DNA of 64,000 nt from contig NW_021167079.1 of the NCBI RefSeq assembly GCF_003711515.1, forward strand, positions 5,698,385 through 5,762,384. Reading direction: 5' to 3'. Positions 46,401-56,989 of this stretch are shown piece by piece (within the stretch, counting starts at the first letter, position 1; each line of letters opens with the position of its first letter). The translations under genes and the position numbers were made by a program. The notes beneath the pieces were generated by a model, which was given only the letters and a program-made list of their open reading frames with translations, was not told the origin of the DNA and ran no database searches. Origin of the DNA: Sodiomyces alkalinus F11 (taxonomy: Eukaryota; Ascomycota; Sordariomycetes; Glomerellales; Plectosphaerellaceae).

Positions 46401-46692
46401 ACCCGAACCAAGGGCAGGGTACGGTTGGTCCGAGACTTCATGGTCAACATCATTCAGCTTCTTGTTGTTATCATCTTCATCTTCATCTGAGAGAACTTCC
46501 TCGATGGCGGATAGTTCGTGGCTTGGGTGCTGAGAAAGGTCATAGATGGGAGAGACGGCTAATAGGCAATGGTTAGACGATACGATGCTACTCCACGATA
46601 AACGCCGAGACCATGACGATGCAGATCAACTTACCATTCCCATCATGGTAGTGGCTTTCCATCTCCCTTCCGCCGGTCGTGCGGTGCTCCAT
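43494..46692 (-). CDS. Unrecognised multi-exon protein with an internal tandem duplication
   Basis: I do not recognise the family. Best model: exons 46692-46635, 46558-46314, 46063-45024, 44937-44744, 44668-44363 and 44233-43494. They sum to 860 residues and all introns are GT-AG. Seen in order: an acidic, disordered N-terminus; two adjacent copies of a unit of about 46 residues, each with SLEELY..TTE.WLDAN and GWYPING; a Tyr/Pro-rich middle; a His/Asp-rich patch; a basic segment IPRPKYKHLNPPEGFEYP; and a C-terminal coiled coil with an acidic run (EEEEEEVVEEED). Intron 2 is uncertain: the nearer acceptor (46,232) leads into an in-frame TAG, so I use the one at 46,064. No membrane segment or signal peptide is seen. 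Function unknown. Confidence 0.6.
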
Positions 46693-47920
46693 GATCATAC
46701 GACTAGACTATGACTCGGTGTCTCGGCGTGTAGTTGCAGCTACTCGTGTTGACTATTCCCTCCGAGATTGCCTTTGCGCTTCTAGATCCTAGTCATAAAG
46801 TTCTTCTGCTGTATGGGTTTGCTGCAATGTTCTTCAACTTTCGGCTTGGTCTCTGGGGGAGGTTCAAAACTCGTTCCCGACAACACAAGGGGCAAAGCAA
46901 GACCAACAGCAAAGGCTGGAATAGAACGAAGCAATAGAATAGCACCGTCTATAAGCTCAGGTTGTCAAAACCAAGAAGAACAAAAGGTAAAAGGGAAAAG
47001 GGAACAATCAAGCAATGAGACGGCGGCATGTGATCAACAAGAAGGTCCAAGAAGAGGAACTCGGGAAGACTACCTTCAGCAATAGCTCCCTTATCCCGTG
47101 AAAATTTTGATATACAGTAAGTAGATGCGTTCGTGTATGGCTCCTGCCAGAATTGTAACGACCTCATGAACTGCCCTGGTGATTATACGAGTCGTGGCAG
47201 GTCAGGAGGCCGTTAACAGGCCAGAAGGGCGCCCGGAGTAGGTCAGGAGATATACTAAGATCCGTAATAAATTATAAGTTGCCTTATAGCCAATACAAAG
47301 GAAGGGAGACCCAGAAGTTGAAGCTCACCCAGGAAGCAAGAGTGCATGAACATGGACAAAACTCATAGCATATCCCATAACCTGTGATACAGGTGGGTGG
47401 ACAGCTAATGAAGAACAAGGGCAGGTTGTGTCTTCAGAGTTGACGATGGCTTTTAATTGCTATCCCACCATTCAAGGGAGAAAAGGGGGCTTCATCACCA
47501 TTTCCTTGTTAAGCCTTCACAACTTAGGGTACGTGTTCCTGTCCTGCTATGCCTCTCTATGTGTATTATGTTTATAGCTGAGAGTAGGTAAATTTAGGCC
47601 TTCACAGAAGCATTGCTTCTTCCTGGTCTGTATGCAATGTTCTCATTGATCTATACGTCTGGTCAACAAGCTTGCCTCTCCCATCTCACACCCTTGTCCT
47701 TGTCCTTGTCTATTGCATCACCCGCATACATAGTCCCAATGTGAAGTAACGAAGATCATATCCTTGGTGTTGGCAAAGAAAAGAAAAAAGAAGCCGAAAA
47801 AAAGAAAGGAAACATGCACCGACAAGCAAGAGACGACCAATATCCATATCCACTCCACTGCCCCCCTATACTATACATTGCTGTGCGACCCAGTATTGTC
47901 AACCTCTATCATGGCCATGC
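46693..47920. other. Spacer between the orphan gene and RFC1
   Basis: 5' region of the orphan gene and 3' region of rfc1. Small frames have no family features and I see no repeat of note. Confidence 0.5.
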
Positions 47921-50900
47921 TCACTTCCTGCCACGTCCTTTGGCTGTTGAACCCTTAGAAGGAGCCTTCTTAGTTTTGGGGCCGCTATCCTCATCGTCGC
48001 TGTCGTTTGCCTTGGCCTTCTTCTTCGTCGCCCTTGCTGCCTTCTTCTTCGGTTGCTTGACGTACTTGTCGTTCTTCAGATCAAGTTCGTCATCCTCAAC
48101 AACATCCGCAGCCTCTAGTTCACCTTCATCCTCCTCCTCAATGGCTTCTTCCAGATCAGGGGCTTCCTTCGCCGCCTTCTTTGGTGCCAGGACGTTGCTG
48201 GCCTTCATGAACGGTACCGGATGGGGCATGCTGTTGTATCTGCAGGGCTGGGGGTCAGTATGGCCTGGGAAAACGGAAGAAGAAGAAAAAAAAAAGCGGA
48301 AAAAGAAAGGGAAGAAGAATAGTAAATGGCAGTACGCACATCCTCGTAAAGGCCGCCTTCGTCTGCGTCTCAATGTCCACCTTCTCCTCAGCTTGAGGTC
48401 CCAGCCCCAATTCCTTGAGGGCATCAAAGTCATCCCGCGTCAAGTAGTAACTGTCCATGAGCTCAATGACTTCATTGATGCTGTCCTTGCCCTCGACGGC
48501 CAACCGCTGGACGAGCTGGTACCACAGAACAGGGAGATACTGTTGGCGAATCTCCATCGCGTCGCCAGACGATTTCAGCCGCATATGCGAGTGGATTTCG
48601 CGGACGAATCGACCCAGCTTGCCCGTCTTGCTGTTGTTGCCCAGCCACGACGTGAAGTTGGTTCCCATCAACTGACCCGAAATGAAGCTCGCAGGTCGAA
48701 CCGTGCTGAAGACCGCGTGCGCCGGCATGAGGCTCCACTGTTGCTGCGGTCCGTGGATCATGCGGTCGACCAAGTCACCGTCGCTGATGCTCTCTGCCGC
48801 GCAGTCGAAGAGCTCCAGTGCCTTCACCCTCTGCTCCCTCGGGCTGTAGCCCTTGTTGTTGAGGGCCATGGGCTTCGTGCGGAGGTAGTTCTCCTGAATC
48901 ATGAGGTAGCTGAACTCGTGGTCATTGAAGTAGAGCTCGATCTTGTCGTTGAGCCTTGCCTTGCTGGCCGGCGAAAACATGCCGCCCCCCAGCAGTTTCT
49001 GACATATATCCCACGGCTTGATAATGACGTGCTTCTCCCACGCCTTGGTCATGGCCTGTCCCTGCTCGAAATTCATCGCGGTCTGGTCGAGTTTCGCCGT
49101 CGAGACCATGTTGATGATCTGCCGAATGTCTTTGTTGCTGCCCTCGATGAGAGCATCAACGACATTCGGGGGCATCTTCAAGCCCTCGCGGTGGCAGATG
49201 GTCATGATGCGAGACCGAACCTGCTCCACCGTGGGGCGTCGGAACGGGACGTCGAAAGTCACAAAGTCGAAAGGCTTCATCTTGGGCAGTCGTCGTTCAT
49301 TGCAGATGAGGATCAGGGGCACCTCAGTCTTCTTGCAGAACTTGGCCAACGCTCCAACGCCTCCCCGGTCGCCCGCCGACATACCATCCACTTCGTCCAT
49401 GACCAGAACAATGTTCTTCTTGCCAGCATCCGCCTTCTTCCCCTCGCCGGCGAAGAAACCGAGAAGCGACGTGTTGTTCATCACGTCGCTGACGCCCTCC
49501 TCGACTAACCGCTTGCTCCTCGCGTCGCTCGCATTGGTCTCGAGCACGTCGTAGCCTTCTAGCTTCGCGGCCAGATGCGCCGCAGTGGTCTTGCCGATGC
49601 CCGGGGGGCCGGAGATGATGATCGCACGAGCACCACCCATGCCGTCAGCTCCCCTCTTCTGAAAGTTGTATTTCTTGCTCTTTGGCCAGTTCCTCAGCCA
49701 ATTCTGGATCTTTTCCACTTGGACTTTGTTTCCGCAGATATGGCTCAGCTGCGTAGGCGCGTACTTGGACGTCCACAACTGAGCAGGAGGGGCCGCTGGG
49801 GCAGCAGCGGCGCCGGTCACGCCCCGTGCGGCGGCAGCCTTCTTCGCCGCTTTCTCAGCCTCCGCTCGGCGAGCTTTCTCCTCTTGCTCCATCTCCAGGG
49901 CTTCCTGCTTCATTTTTTCCTCCTCTTTCTTCTTCTTTTCTCGCGCCTTTTCCGCCCCCTTGCCGCTGCCTCCATACGCAGGAAGCCGCTTGATGAGCTC
50001 GAACAGGCCATGCTCGTCAATAGTCTTGATGCCAAAGTCTTTGATCTTCTTCAGCTTGCTGGGCCCAGCGTCGTCACCGAGGACGACATAGCTGGTCTTG
50101 CTGCTCGGTGCTGTTGTTATCTTTCCGCCATATCGCTTCACCAAGGCTTGTCCTTCTTCGCGCCCAATGGTCTGAAGCACACCGGTGAAAACAAACGTCA
50201 GTCCCGTAAGACACTCTTCCTCGCCTTCGGGAATGTCAGCGCCGGCAGGATTGGAGGGCGGAGCGGCCGCGTGACCTCCGCTTTTGGCGGCTCTCCAGTC
50301 AAACTTGGCATTGGGATCTTTCGGTGGAGGCGTGGGCGGCCGAACGGTGGGGATGTCATCCAGGATGGCTTGGTACGAGGCGTCCTCGGCTTCATCGGCC
50401 TTCTTGGTCCTCGGAGCACGCTTCGCAGGCGTCTGTTTCTTCTTGGGCTTTTCCTCTTCAGACTCGTCCAGTTCTCTTTCGGGACTCTTCCTCTTCCTGG
50501 GCTTGGGAGCAGGTTGATCTTGAACTGGGGTCGTAGCAGCGGCTTTATTACTCCTAGACGCAATCCGCTTCGGTTTGGGCAAATCTTCGTCTTCACTCTC
50601 GTCGTCGACGTAATCGCCATTCTTCCGCTTGTTTCTTCCCTTGGCATCAGCGGCAAAGATATCTCCGTCGTCCTCGGCGTCGTCGTCCTTGTAGGCAGCG
50701 TCGTCGTCAAGGTCATGCGATTTGTAGGAGGTGGTTGTGCGCTTCTTCGAGGTCAAGGCATGACCGTTGCCGTTAGAACCAGCCTCAGGGGCTTTCGTAG
50801 TCAATTTATTTCTGGGGCTGCTCCGGATTACGGCCTCTTTTCTGACTTGGGTTTTCGCATCGGGTTTTGGAGACGTGGGCGCTTTTGGACCTTTGCCAGC

Positions 50901-51245
50901 TTTGGAAGAAGCAAAGTATTCGCTCGCCGTAATCTCGACGCCATCAGACTCTTCCTTTCTATAGATAGTCTCAGCAATGGGGGCTGTCAGCTTTGTTTGA
51001 GCAAGACTTACTTTGCCCTCTTTGGAGCGGGTTTAGGGGCCTTCTGCCTGCGAGATCGTCAGTGGCTCATCAATACCGAGTGGAAGTAACATATCATACT
51101 CTATGATAGCGTCATCGTCATCGCTGTCCTCGATTACTTTCCTGCTGCGTCTACCCTTGGTCGGCTCCTCTGGCTTCTTTTTCGGGACCGCCTTTGGGGC
51201 AGATGCGCCGTTCTTGGGGCCGAAAAAGGACCGGATATCGGGCAT
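47921..51245 (-). CDS. rfc1: Replication factor C subunit 1 (large clamp-loader subunit)
   Basis: Large subunit of the RFC complex that loads PCNA onto primer ends in the nucleus. Exons 51245-51100, 51047-51012 (36 nt), 50958-48340 and 48239-47921, 1,039 residues. The start MPDIRSFFGPKNG contains a PCNA-binding box-like QxxIxxFF variant (xxxIRSFF), as in other Rfc1 proteins. Then come a charged disordered region, a BRCT domain (CLTGLTFVFTGVLQTIGREE ... SKTSYVVLGDDAG), a Lys/Glu coiled segment, and the AAA+ core: Walker A GPPGIGKTTAAH, Walker B VLVMDEVDGMSAGDRGG and sensor 1 LILICNERRL. The C-terminal RFC1 domain contains IELYFNDHEFSYLMIQENYL. A basic tail ends GRGRK. It is divergent from the uL16m gene across a 460-bp shared promoter region. 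Confidence 0.96.
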
Positions 51246-51705
51246 GGCGAGAACACGACGGTCCTGAAAGAAAAGAGCACTTTGTGATAGGAGGGAAAGA
51301 AATAGTCTGTAGCCACTCAATATCTAAGCGCTTTAAGTGAGGGCAAGTAATTGAGGCCCCGAGTGAGTGAAAGGTGGGGTGTGTGGTGCTCCGAATATCG
51401 ACAGAAGGGACGAAGTCAGATTGCGTCCAGGACGACTGAATAGTCGTGACGTGACGCGAAAGGCAATAACGCGCCCTGAGAAACGCAAATTGTGGCGCGA
51501 TGCCCCACTGCCCCACTAGTCACTAGCCACAGCTCTGTGGTCCCGTCTTCTGGGGCACCGATTGGTGACACCAAGTCACGTGCCACAATCGGTCCTCCAA
51601 GATGATGCACTGACCACTTTTCGTTGACCATCGAAAAATCCCAGCTCAAGGAGATGATCACCTCCTCGACTTCGCGCTGTCTCCAACGACTATCTCTCCA
51701 CCATC
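51246..51705. promoter_or_regulatory. Shared divergent promoter, rfc1 / mrpl16
   Basis: The 460-bp interval between two start codons facing away from each other. It contains ACGCGAAA at 51454-51461 on the plus strand, overlapping the SBF/MBF (CRCGAAA) and E2F-like consensus used for G1/S genes, about 210 bases upstream of the rfc1 start. No gene is supported inside. Confidence 0.55.
51454..51461 (+). promoter_or_regulatory. SCB/E2F-like motif upstream of rfc1
   Basis: ACGCGAAA, containing CGCGAAA, a form of the CRCGAAA element bound by SBF-type factors and close to the E2F site. It lies about 209 bases upstream of the rfc1 ATG and 245 upstream of the mrpl16 ATG. Function is inferred from the motif only. 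Confidence 0.45.
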
Positions 51706-52581
51706 ATGAGGCCTACGGCATTGCTCAATGCCTTTCAGGGCCTTCGAGTGTCGACGCCCATTGCGACGAGGGCACTGACCACATCGATTCGTCCGCGATT
51801 GGCTGTGCCCGCAGCAGCATCTCAATCCAAGCACAATGCCCGGCCATTCTCGTCGACAACAGCCCGCCATGGTACCTGGCTCGAACCGTCGATCGACCGG
51901 ACGAAGAAGATGATGAAGGGCCGTCCGCGCGTGGCGACTGGCGGCTCAACGAAGGGAACGACCGTGATGTGGGGCGATTACGGTTTGCGCATGACGGACC
52001 ATCATAGAAGGATCAGCGCGAAGCAGCTCAAGAACGCCGAAGACACGATCAAGATGCGGCTCCGTGGACAGAAGTACAGGCTGTATAAGAGGGTCTGCTG
52101 CAACGTGGGCGTCTATGTATCCGGAAACGAGGTGAGGACGTTCCCCGAAGCGTTATCCAAACGACCGGCCAGGTATACTCACTTCGGTGTGATAGATGCG
52201 TATGGGAAAAGGAAAAGGCTCGTTCGACCACTGGGCCGCTCGTGTCGCCGTCAGTCAGATTGTCTTTGAGATCAAAGGAATGCTACACGAGGCGGTTGCG
52301 CGTGATGCAATGCGTCTAGCTGGGAACAAGCTGCCTGGTAAGTTGAAGCTGTCAACCGTTTCATGCCTGGACATAACCACTGATTGTGTCCCCTCCTGTC
52401 AGGTCAATGGGCGTTCGTGCGCAAGGGCGAGCCGCCAGTTGTTGGTATCACAAAATTGCACGGTGTCACACTAGAAGACTTGAAGCGGCCGAGGAAGAAG
52501 ATTACCCCTTCAGAGGCACTGGAGCAAGCCCCTACAACACCAACTGGGTCCGCGGGTGCTTCGCCATCTGCTGCGGCTTGA
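51706..52581 (+). CDS. mrpl16: Mitochondrial large-subunit ribosomal protein uL16m
   Basis: Structural protein of the mitochondrial large ribosomal subunit near the tRNA path. Exons 51706-52131, 52196-52337 and 52403-52581, introns of 64 and 65 nt, 248 residues. The N-terminus ([20 protein letters not shown]) is a basic presequence. The L16 core follows: [20 protein letters not shown], the intron-1 junction [15 protein letters not shown], which restores the universal L16 signature, and [16 protein letters not shown] across intron 2. A short Ala/Pro/Ser tail follows [18 protein letters not shown]. Reading through intron 1 keeps an open frame for a while but loses the signature, so splicing is required. 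Confidence 0.95.
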
Positions 52582-53171
52582 TAGAAAGATGCATTATAGT
52601 CGGTCTGTGTACAAAACGAAGCTAGCCATTGTGTACAAGAGGAGCGAGGCAGTTGTTGCGAATGGAACCTTGTATCAATAGAGTCAAATGCTTGAGGATT
52701 CAACGCTCAATGTCTTATAGGCTGTAAACGTTTCGCAGATGTACATGGAGGTATGCACGTAAACCAACCCTCTTCAGTGTATTTTAATGCAACTTGTGCT
52801 CCGGCATCAGCTTCAGTCAGAAAATAGTTACTCCGTACCTCTAGTTGACCGTTATCCATCGTCCGTCATCCGTTGTAGGAACAGAATAGGGTATGTACGT
52901 CCCAAAGCTTCTCGTCTCGATTATCTTCGTGAGCACAGACCACCGCACAGCCACATACGGGTATCCACTATCGGGATTTCATCTTGGCAGAGTGATACCA
53001 CTTTACGCGTGAGCGTCGCGTCTCCAATCCAAGAACGCCTACAGTCTGCCGACGTGGTTGTCAAGTAGAGAAACGGAAGAGAAAAATAAGAAAAAAAAGC
53101 GAACTGGAACAATCGGATATTTTCAACATCACTCAACACATTTTCTTTATTGGGACGGACCATTAAGCATA
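52582..53171. promoter_or_regulatory. Spacer and rfc5 promoter with a MluI-type box
   Basis: 3' region of mrpl16 and promoter of rfc5. It contains a perfect ACGCGT (MluI cell-cycle box) at 53005-53010, 162 bases upstream of the rfc5 start. Further copies of the CGCG core (GCGTCGCGTC) follow immediately. TACTCCGTACC at 52,831-52,841 is a dispersed spacer motif. No gene is supported. Confidence 0.55.
53005..53010 (+). promoter_or_regulatory. MluI cell-cycle box (MCB) upstream of rfc5
   Basis: ACGCGT, the exact MBF binding core that drives S-phase genes in yeasts, 162 bases upstream of the rfc5 ATG. A six-base match can occur by chance; the gene's role makes it plausible. Confidence 0.45.
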
Positions 53172-54399
53172 ATGGCTCTCATAGTCGACAAGCACCGGCC
53201 ACGGTCGTTGGATGCTCTCACCTACCATCAGGAATTATCTGAAAGACTACGGTCCTTGGTACGCAAGAAAGATTGAAGCCGAGGGCACTCGCATCCATGC
53301 TAACGCTATATTCCCGATTGCAGGCCCAAAGCGGCGATTTCCCTCATCTCCTCGTCTACGGACCCTCGGGTGCCGGCAAGAAAACACGCATAGTGGCAAC
53401 ACTGAAAGAGCTCTATGGGCCGGGAGTAGAGAAGATCAAAATCGACGCCCGTGTCTTCCAGACAACAAGCAATCGCAAGCTCGAGTTCAACATAGTGGCG
53501 TCCAACTACCACCTCGAAATCACACCGTCCGATGTGGGCAACTATGACCGTGTTGTGGTGCAAGATCTGCTCAAGGAGGTGGCCCAGACGCAGCAGGTGG
53601 ACCAGGCCGCACGGCAGCGCTTCAAGGTGGTTGTCATCAACGAGGCAGACCACTTGACACGCGACGCGCAAGCGGCGTTGCGCCGAACCATGGAGAAATA
53701 CTCGCCCAACCTACGGCTTATCCTGCTCGCCAATTCCACAGCCAACATTATCGCGCCTATCCGGTCACGGACGCTCCTGGTGCGGGTTGCGGCGCCGACG
53801 CACGAGGAAATATGCGACGTGCTGGCATCCAGCGCGGAACGGGAGGGCTGGCCAGTCGTACCTGGGTTGCACATGCGGATAGCGCAGGAGAGCGGGCGGA
53901 ATTTGCGGCGGGCGCTTCTCATGTACGAATCGGTGCATGCGCAGAAGTAAGTGACATGGCTCCCTGCCCTCCTTTTTTCCCCCCCTTTTCCCCCCTTTTT
54001 TTTCTCCCATCTGGTAAGGCGCAAGAGGAGCTGACGACATGACACAACAGCGAGAAAGTTACAGAGGCGACAAGAATTCCGCCGCCAGATTGGGAGGCTC
54101 TAATAGGGCAGATCGCGAAGGAAATCATGGAGGAGCATACCCCGGCGAGGATCCTGCAGGTGCGGGCCAAGCTTTACGACCTCCTAACGCACTGTATTCC
54201 AGCGACCACGATCCTCAGGACGCTCACGTTCAAGCTGATACCGATGATCGACGATGCACTCAAACCCGAGGTGGTGAAATGGTCGGCCTTTTACGAGCAC
54301 CGCATCCGGATGGGGACGAAGGTCATCTTCCATCTGGAAGCCTTCGTGGCCAAATTCATGAGGATTATCGAGATGTATCTGATGAGCATGGAACTCTGA
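53172..54399 (+). CDS. rfc5: Replication factor C subunit 5 (small clamp-loader subunit; human RFC3 type)
   Basis: AAA+ subunit of RFC and of alternative clamp loaders. Exons 53172-53258, 53324-53946 and 54051-54399, introns of 65 and 104 nt, 352 residues. Seen: MALIVDKHRPRSLDALTYHQ, Walker A variant VYGPSGAGKKTR, Walker B variant VVVINEADHLTRDAQAALRR (NEAD in place of DEAD, normal for this subunit), the SRC-like SANIIAPIRSRTLLVRV block with STANIIAPIRSR, and SGRNLRRALLMYE. The C-terminal collar helices end IIEMYLMSMEL. The NEAD box and the length identify Rfc5 rather than Rfc2, 3 or 4. It lies 1.9 kb from rfc1. Confidence 0.96.
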
Positions 54400-55078
54400 G
54401 CTCTGAGATGGGAGGACCAGGCAGAGACGTGTTTTGTCAGGTGTATACGGCATGGCAAGTCTGGATGGGCTCCGCGGCGTTCAGGGCTATTGCTTGGTGG
54501 CATGGGAGCAAAATGCCATGCGGGATATTGACCAAAGGCGCAGACATGCGGCATAAGTGGTGCCCGCCGATATAGGCAAGCAAAACAGAAACCGGACGTA
54601 CTGGGGGTCTCTTCCCTTCGTCCATCCCCCAAAGACGACCCGAGAATGTGACTGCATACAAGTATCCCTATCAGCTGCCATATGTCTTTCCTCTCTGAGA
54701 CAATTCAATCGGGACTCATCATCTCCTACCCCGATCAATGGGGAGCTGCACGTTGACGGGAACGCGGGGTGTGACTTTGTGGGATAGCACACCCCGGGCG
54801 ATGACGGATAGCTAGCTGGTGGGGACTTTTACGGGGGCGGGGGAAAGGGGCTCGGGTGTGGGATACGTCACCGAGATGAGCTTAGCCGGCATATCGGCCG
54901 GGACCCAAAAGAAGTATCCGAGGTGAAAGTGACAAGGTTCCGTTCATCCTCCAGAAATCCCGGAGGGGTTGATCTTCCCATTGACAGGGTAAACTCACGA
55001 TTCATGACGAAGGCTTGTCCGAATAGATAATCCACATTGCTGTTAAAGTGATTCCATATAGCGGGAATGAAAAGTTAC
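54400..55078. other. Non-mutated spacer before the repeat block
   Basis: rfc5 3' region and ordinary-composition sequence with normal CpA and TpG. No supported gene. The change to RIP-type composition occurs just after this, at about 55,130. Confidence 0.6.
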
Positions 55079-55118
55079 GAGCTTAGCAGGTTGCCCTACG
55101 GGCAACGCCGCTAAGCTC
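55079..55118. repeat. 40-base imperfect palindrome at the left edge of the repeat block
   Basis: The outer arms GAGCTTAGC and GCTAAGCTC and the inner arms GTTGCCC and GGGCAAC pair around a TA centre. It is taken as a candidate Helitron terminal hairpin. Confidence 0.75.
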
Positions 55119-55119
55119 G

Positions 55120-55145
55120 CCCCCCCCCCCTTTATGGGGGGGGGG
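55120..55145. repeat. C11-TTTAT-G10 hairpin
   Basis: Eleven C, a five-base spacer and ten G form a GC-only stem directly inside the palindrome. The run lengths may be affected by sequencing. Confidence 0.8.
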
Positions 55146-56029
55146 CTTGTTATATGACCTGCTCTATAATAACTAAATAACCGAAAATAGCCGAAAATAA
55201 CCGTAAAACGCCCGCCTTCTTTTATTTTACTGCTGTTTACTATTTCCTATACTATAACGACGTTTGGTATTAGTTTTTTTATTATCTAAATAAAGCAGCT
55301 TTCTATTTCCGACTATTAAACTATACTATTTACGGAAATAAAGCTCTTAATTAATTAACCCTTATTATATCTTATAGTGCCGCTAAGTAATAGTTTTTTA
55401 CTATCTATTTAAATATTACTCCCTCCCTTCCGTTTTAAGTAGTTAAAGCCTTACTATCACATAAGTTACGGATATAAATACACGCCTTAACCCTATAGAA
55501 AGCGATAATACTAACCGTAATTCGTAGTATACCGCCCGTACTCTCCGACTCTTTTATCGACTTATAGGAATCGCGGTCCCCTACGCCCGATAACTCGCCC
55601 GCCGCCTGCCGCCCTGCCTCGCCCGCCGCCTCCGCCTTACCCGCCGCCTTTGCCTCCGCCCCCGCCTTACCCGACACTACCTCCGTTATTACCTTTATTA
55701 CCGCCTCCTCGCCCGCCCGTACGCCTGCCCGCCCGCCCGTATATAATACGGCCTCTTTATCCCGCACGAGCGTTTAGGAAACGATACCTATAAAGGATAG
55801 CCGTATAGTTAATCGTAGTAAGGTTCTTAACCTTATATATAATAGCGGGTATAAAGCTACTAAGGCCCTTAATACTATACGCGTTATTCGGGTAGGTTAT
55901 TAACTTATATACTATTTTATATATTATTTACTAACCGATATTATTAATATAGGCTAAACAGGACCTCCTATTATAGGAGGATAAAAACCTTAACCTTAAT
56001 CGCCCGGCTAATTAAGAGGCCGTTATAAT

Positions 56030-56640
56030 AACAATTATCGGCGACCTCTAAATAGACTATAAGCACTATAGTAAGAAAGACGGTCCCTTCGCCCGTTACT
56101 ATATATTCTCGGGTATCGCTAGCGGTAGCTATAATAACTACCACTTTAATTCGGAAGGCCGTAAATATTTATACCGCCCGGCCGCCGCCGCCGCCGATAA
56201 TAATACTACCGCCACCGCCACCGCTACTATTACTCCCGCTTCTTCTAAGGGAAAAAAGCGTGTAAATAAGACTATAGGTAAGCTAATAATAACTATAACG
56301 AATACCGACCTATACTAATTAATCAATCTATAATACTATAGGAACCGTAACGCTTTTTAAGAAGGCAAAGACCTTAACTACGGCTACCGCTCCCCTCCCC
56401 CCCCGACTATTATAACTATCGCCGGTGCTTCGGGTATAAATACGGCTACCGCCACGCCCGCCACGCCTACGCCCGCCACGCCTATACCCGCGCCCCTCGC
56501 CCCGTCTATAATAACCTTTAGTAATATCGAAGTGCTAGCCGTGATACTCCTTACCGGTATAACGATAGCATAGAAAAAGCAGTTAATCTAGTACTATAAG
56601 AATATAATCGCTGCCCTAAAGAATAGTATCCCGGCGGAGA
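56030..56640 (+). other. Unassigned coding-like relic within the repeat block
   Basis: A plus-strand frame reads DYKHYSKKDGPFARYYIFSG then NNYHFNSEGRKYLYRP before a GCC/ACC repeat (Ala/Thr run). After a Pro-rich stretch a helical-looking end follows (IEVLAVILLTGITIA, then NIIAALKNSIPAEN). Several stops match mutated Trp or Gln codons. I do not recognise the family. It lies opposite in sense to the helicase and could be a separate element or captured gene. Confidence 0.35.
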
Positions 56641-56989
56641 ATTAAGACGGCTTTTTTTTTTTTTACTTTACTATTTTATAAAGGGTTTACAGTTATTTTA
56701 TTTTTATATTTACGGTGCGGCGGGAATAGGTAGTTTACTTCGTTACTTTATCTACCCTTAATATAGGCTATATAATAAAGAAATCCGACCGCGTTATCGA
56801 TCCGCTAGTTATTATAGTAGACTATTATAACCATAGAAGTAACCGTTGAAAAGAATCTATTAAGACCTTTAGGTATACGATATTAGATATACTCCGACTA
56901 ACCTACGGCTAAGCCTACCTACCGCCCTAACCGTTATCGGCCTATAATAAAATAAATAGATTTCTAATATCCGTAACCCTCGATATCGT

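Noticed and set aside
47814..51089. 564- and 504-residue frames antisense to rfc1
   Set aside because: Both mirror the rfc1 exon, whose third-base GC bias removes antisense stops. No domain is present.
55435..55767. 110-residue Ala/Gly/Glu-rich minus-strand frame in the repeat block
   Set aside because: It stays open because the stretch is a GC-rich repeat-like tract with little CpA to mutate. It may be a relic of the element but has no recognisable domain.
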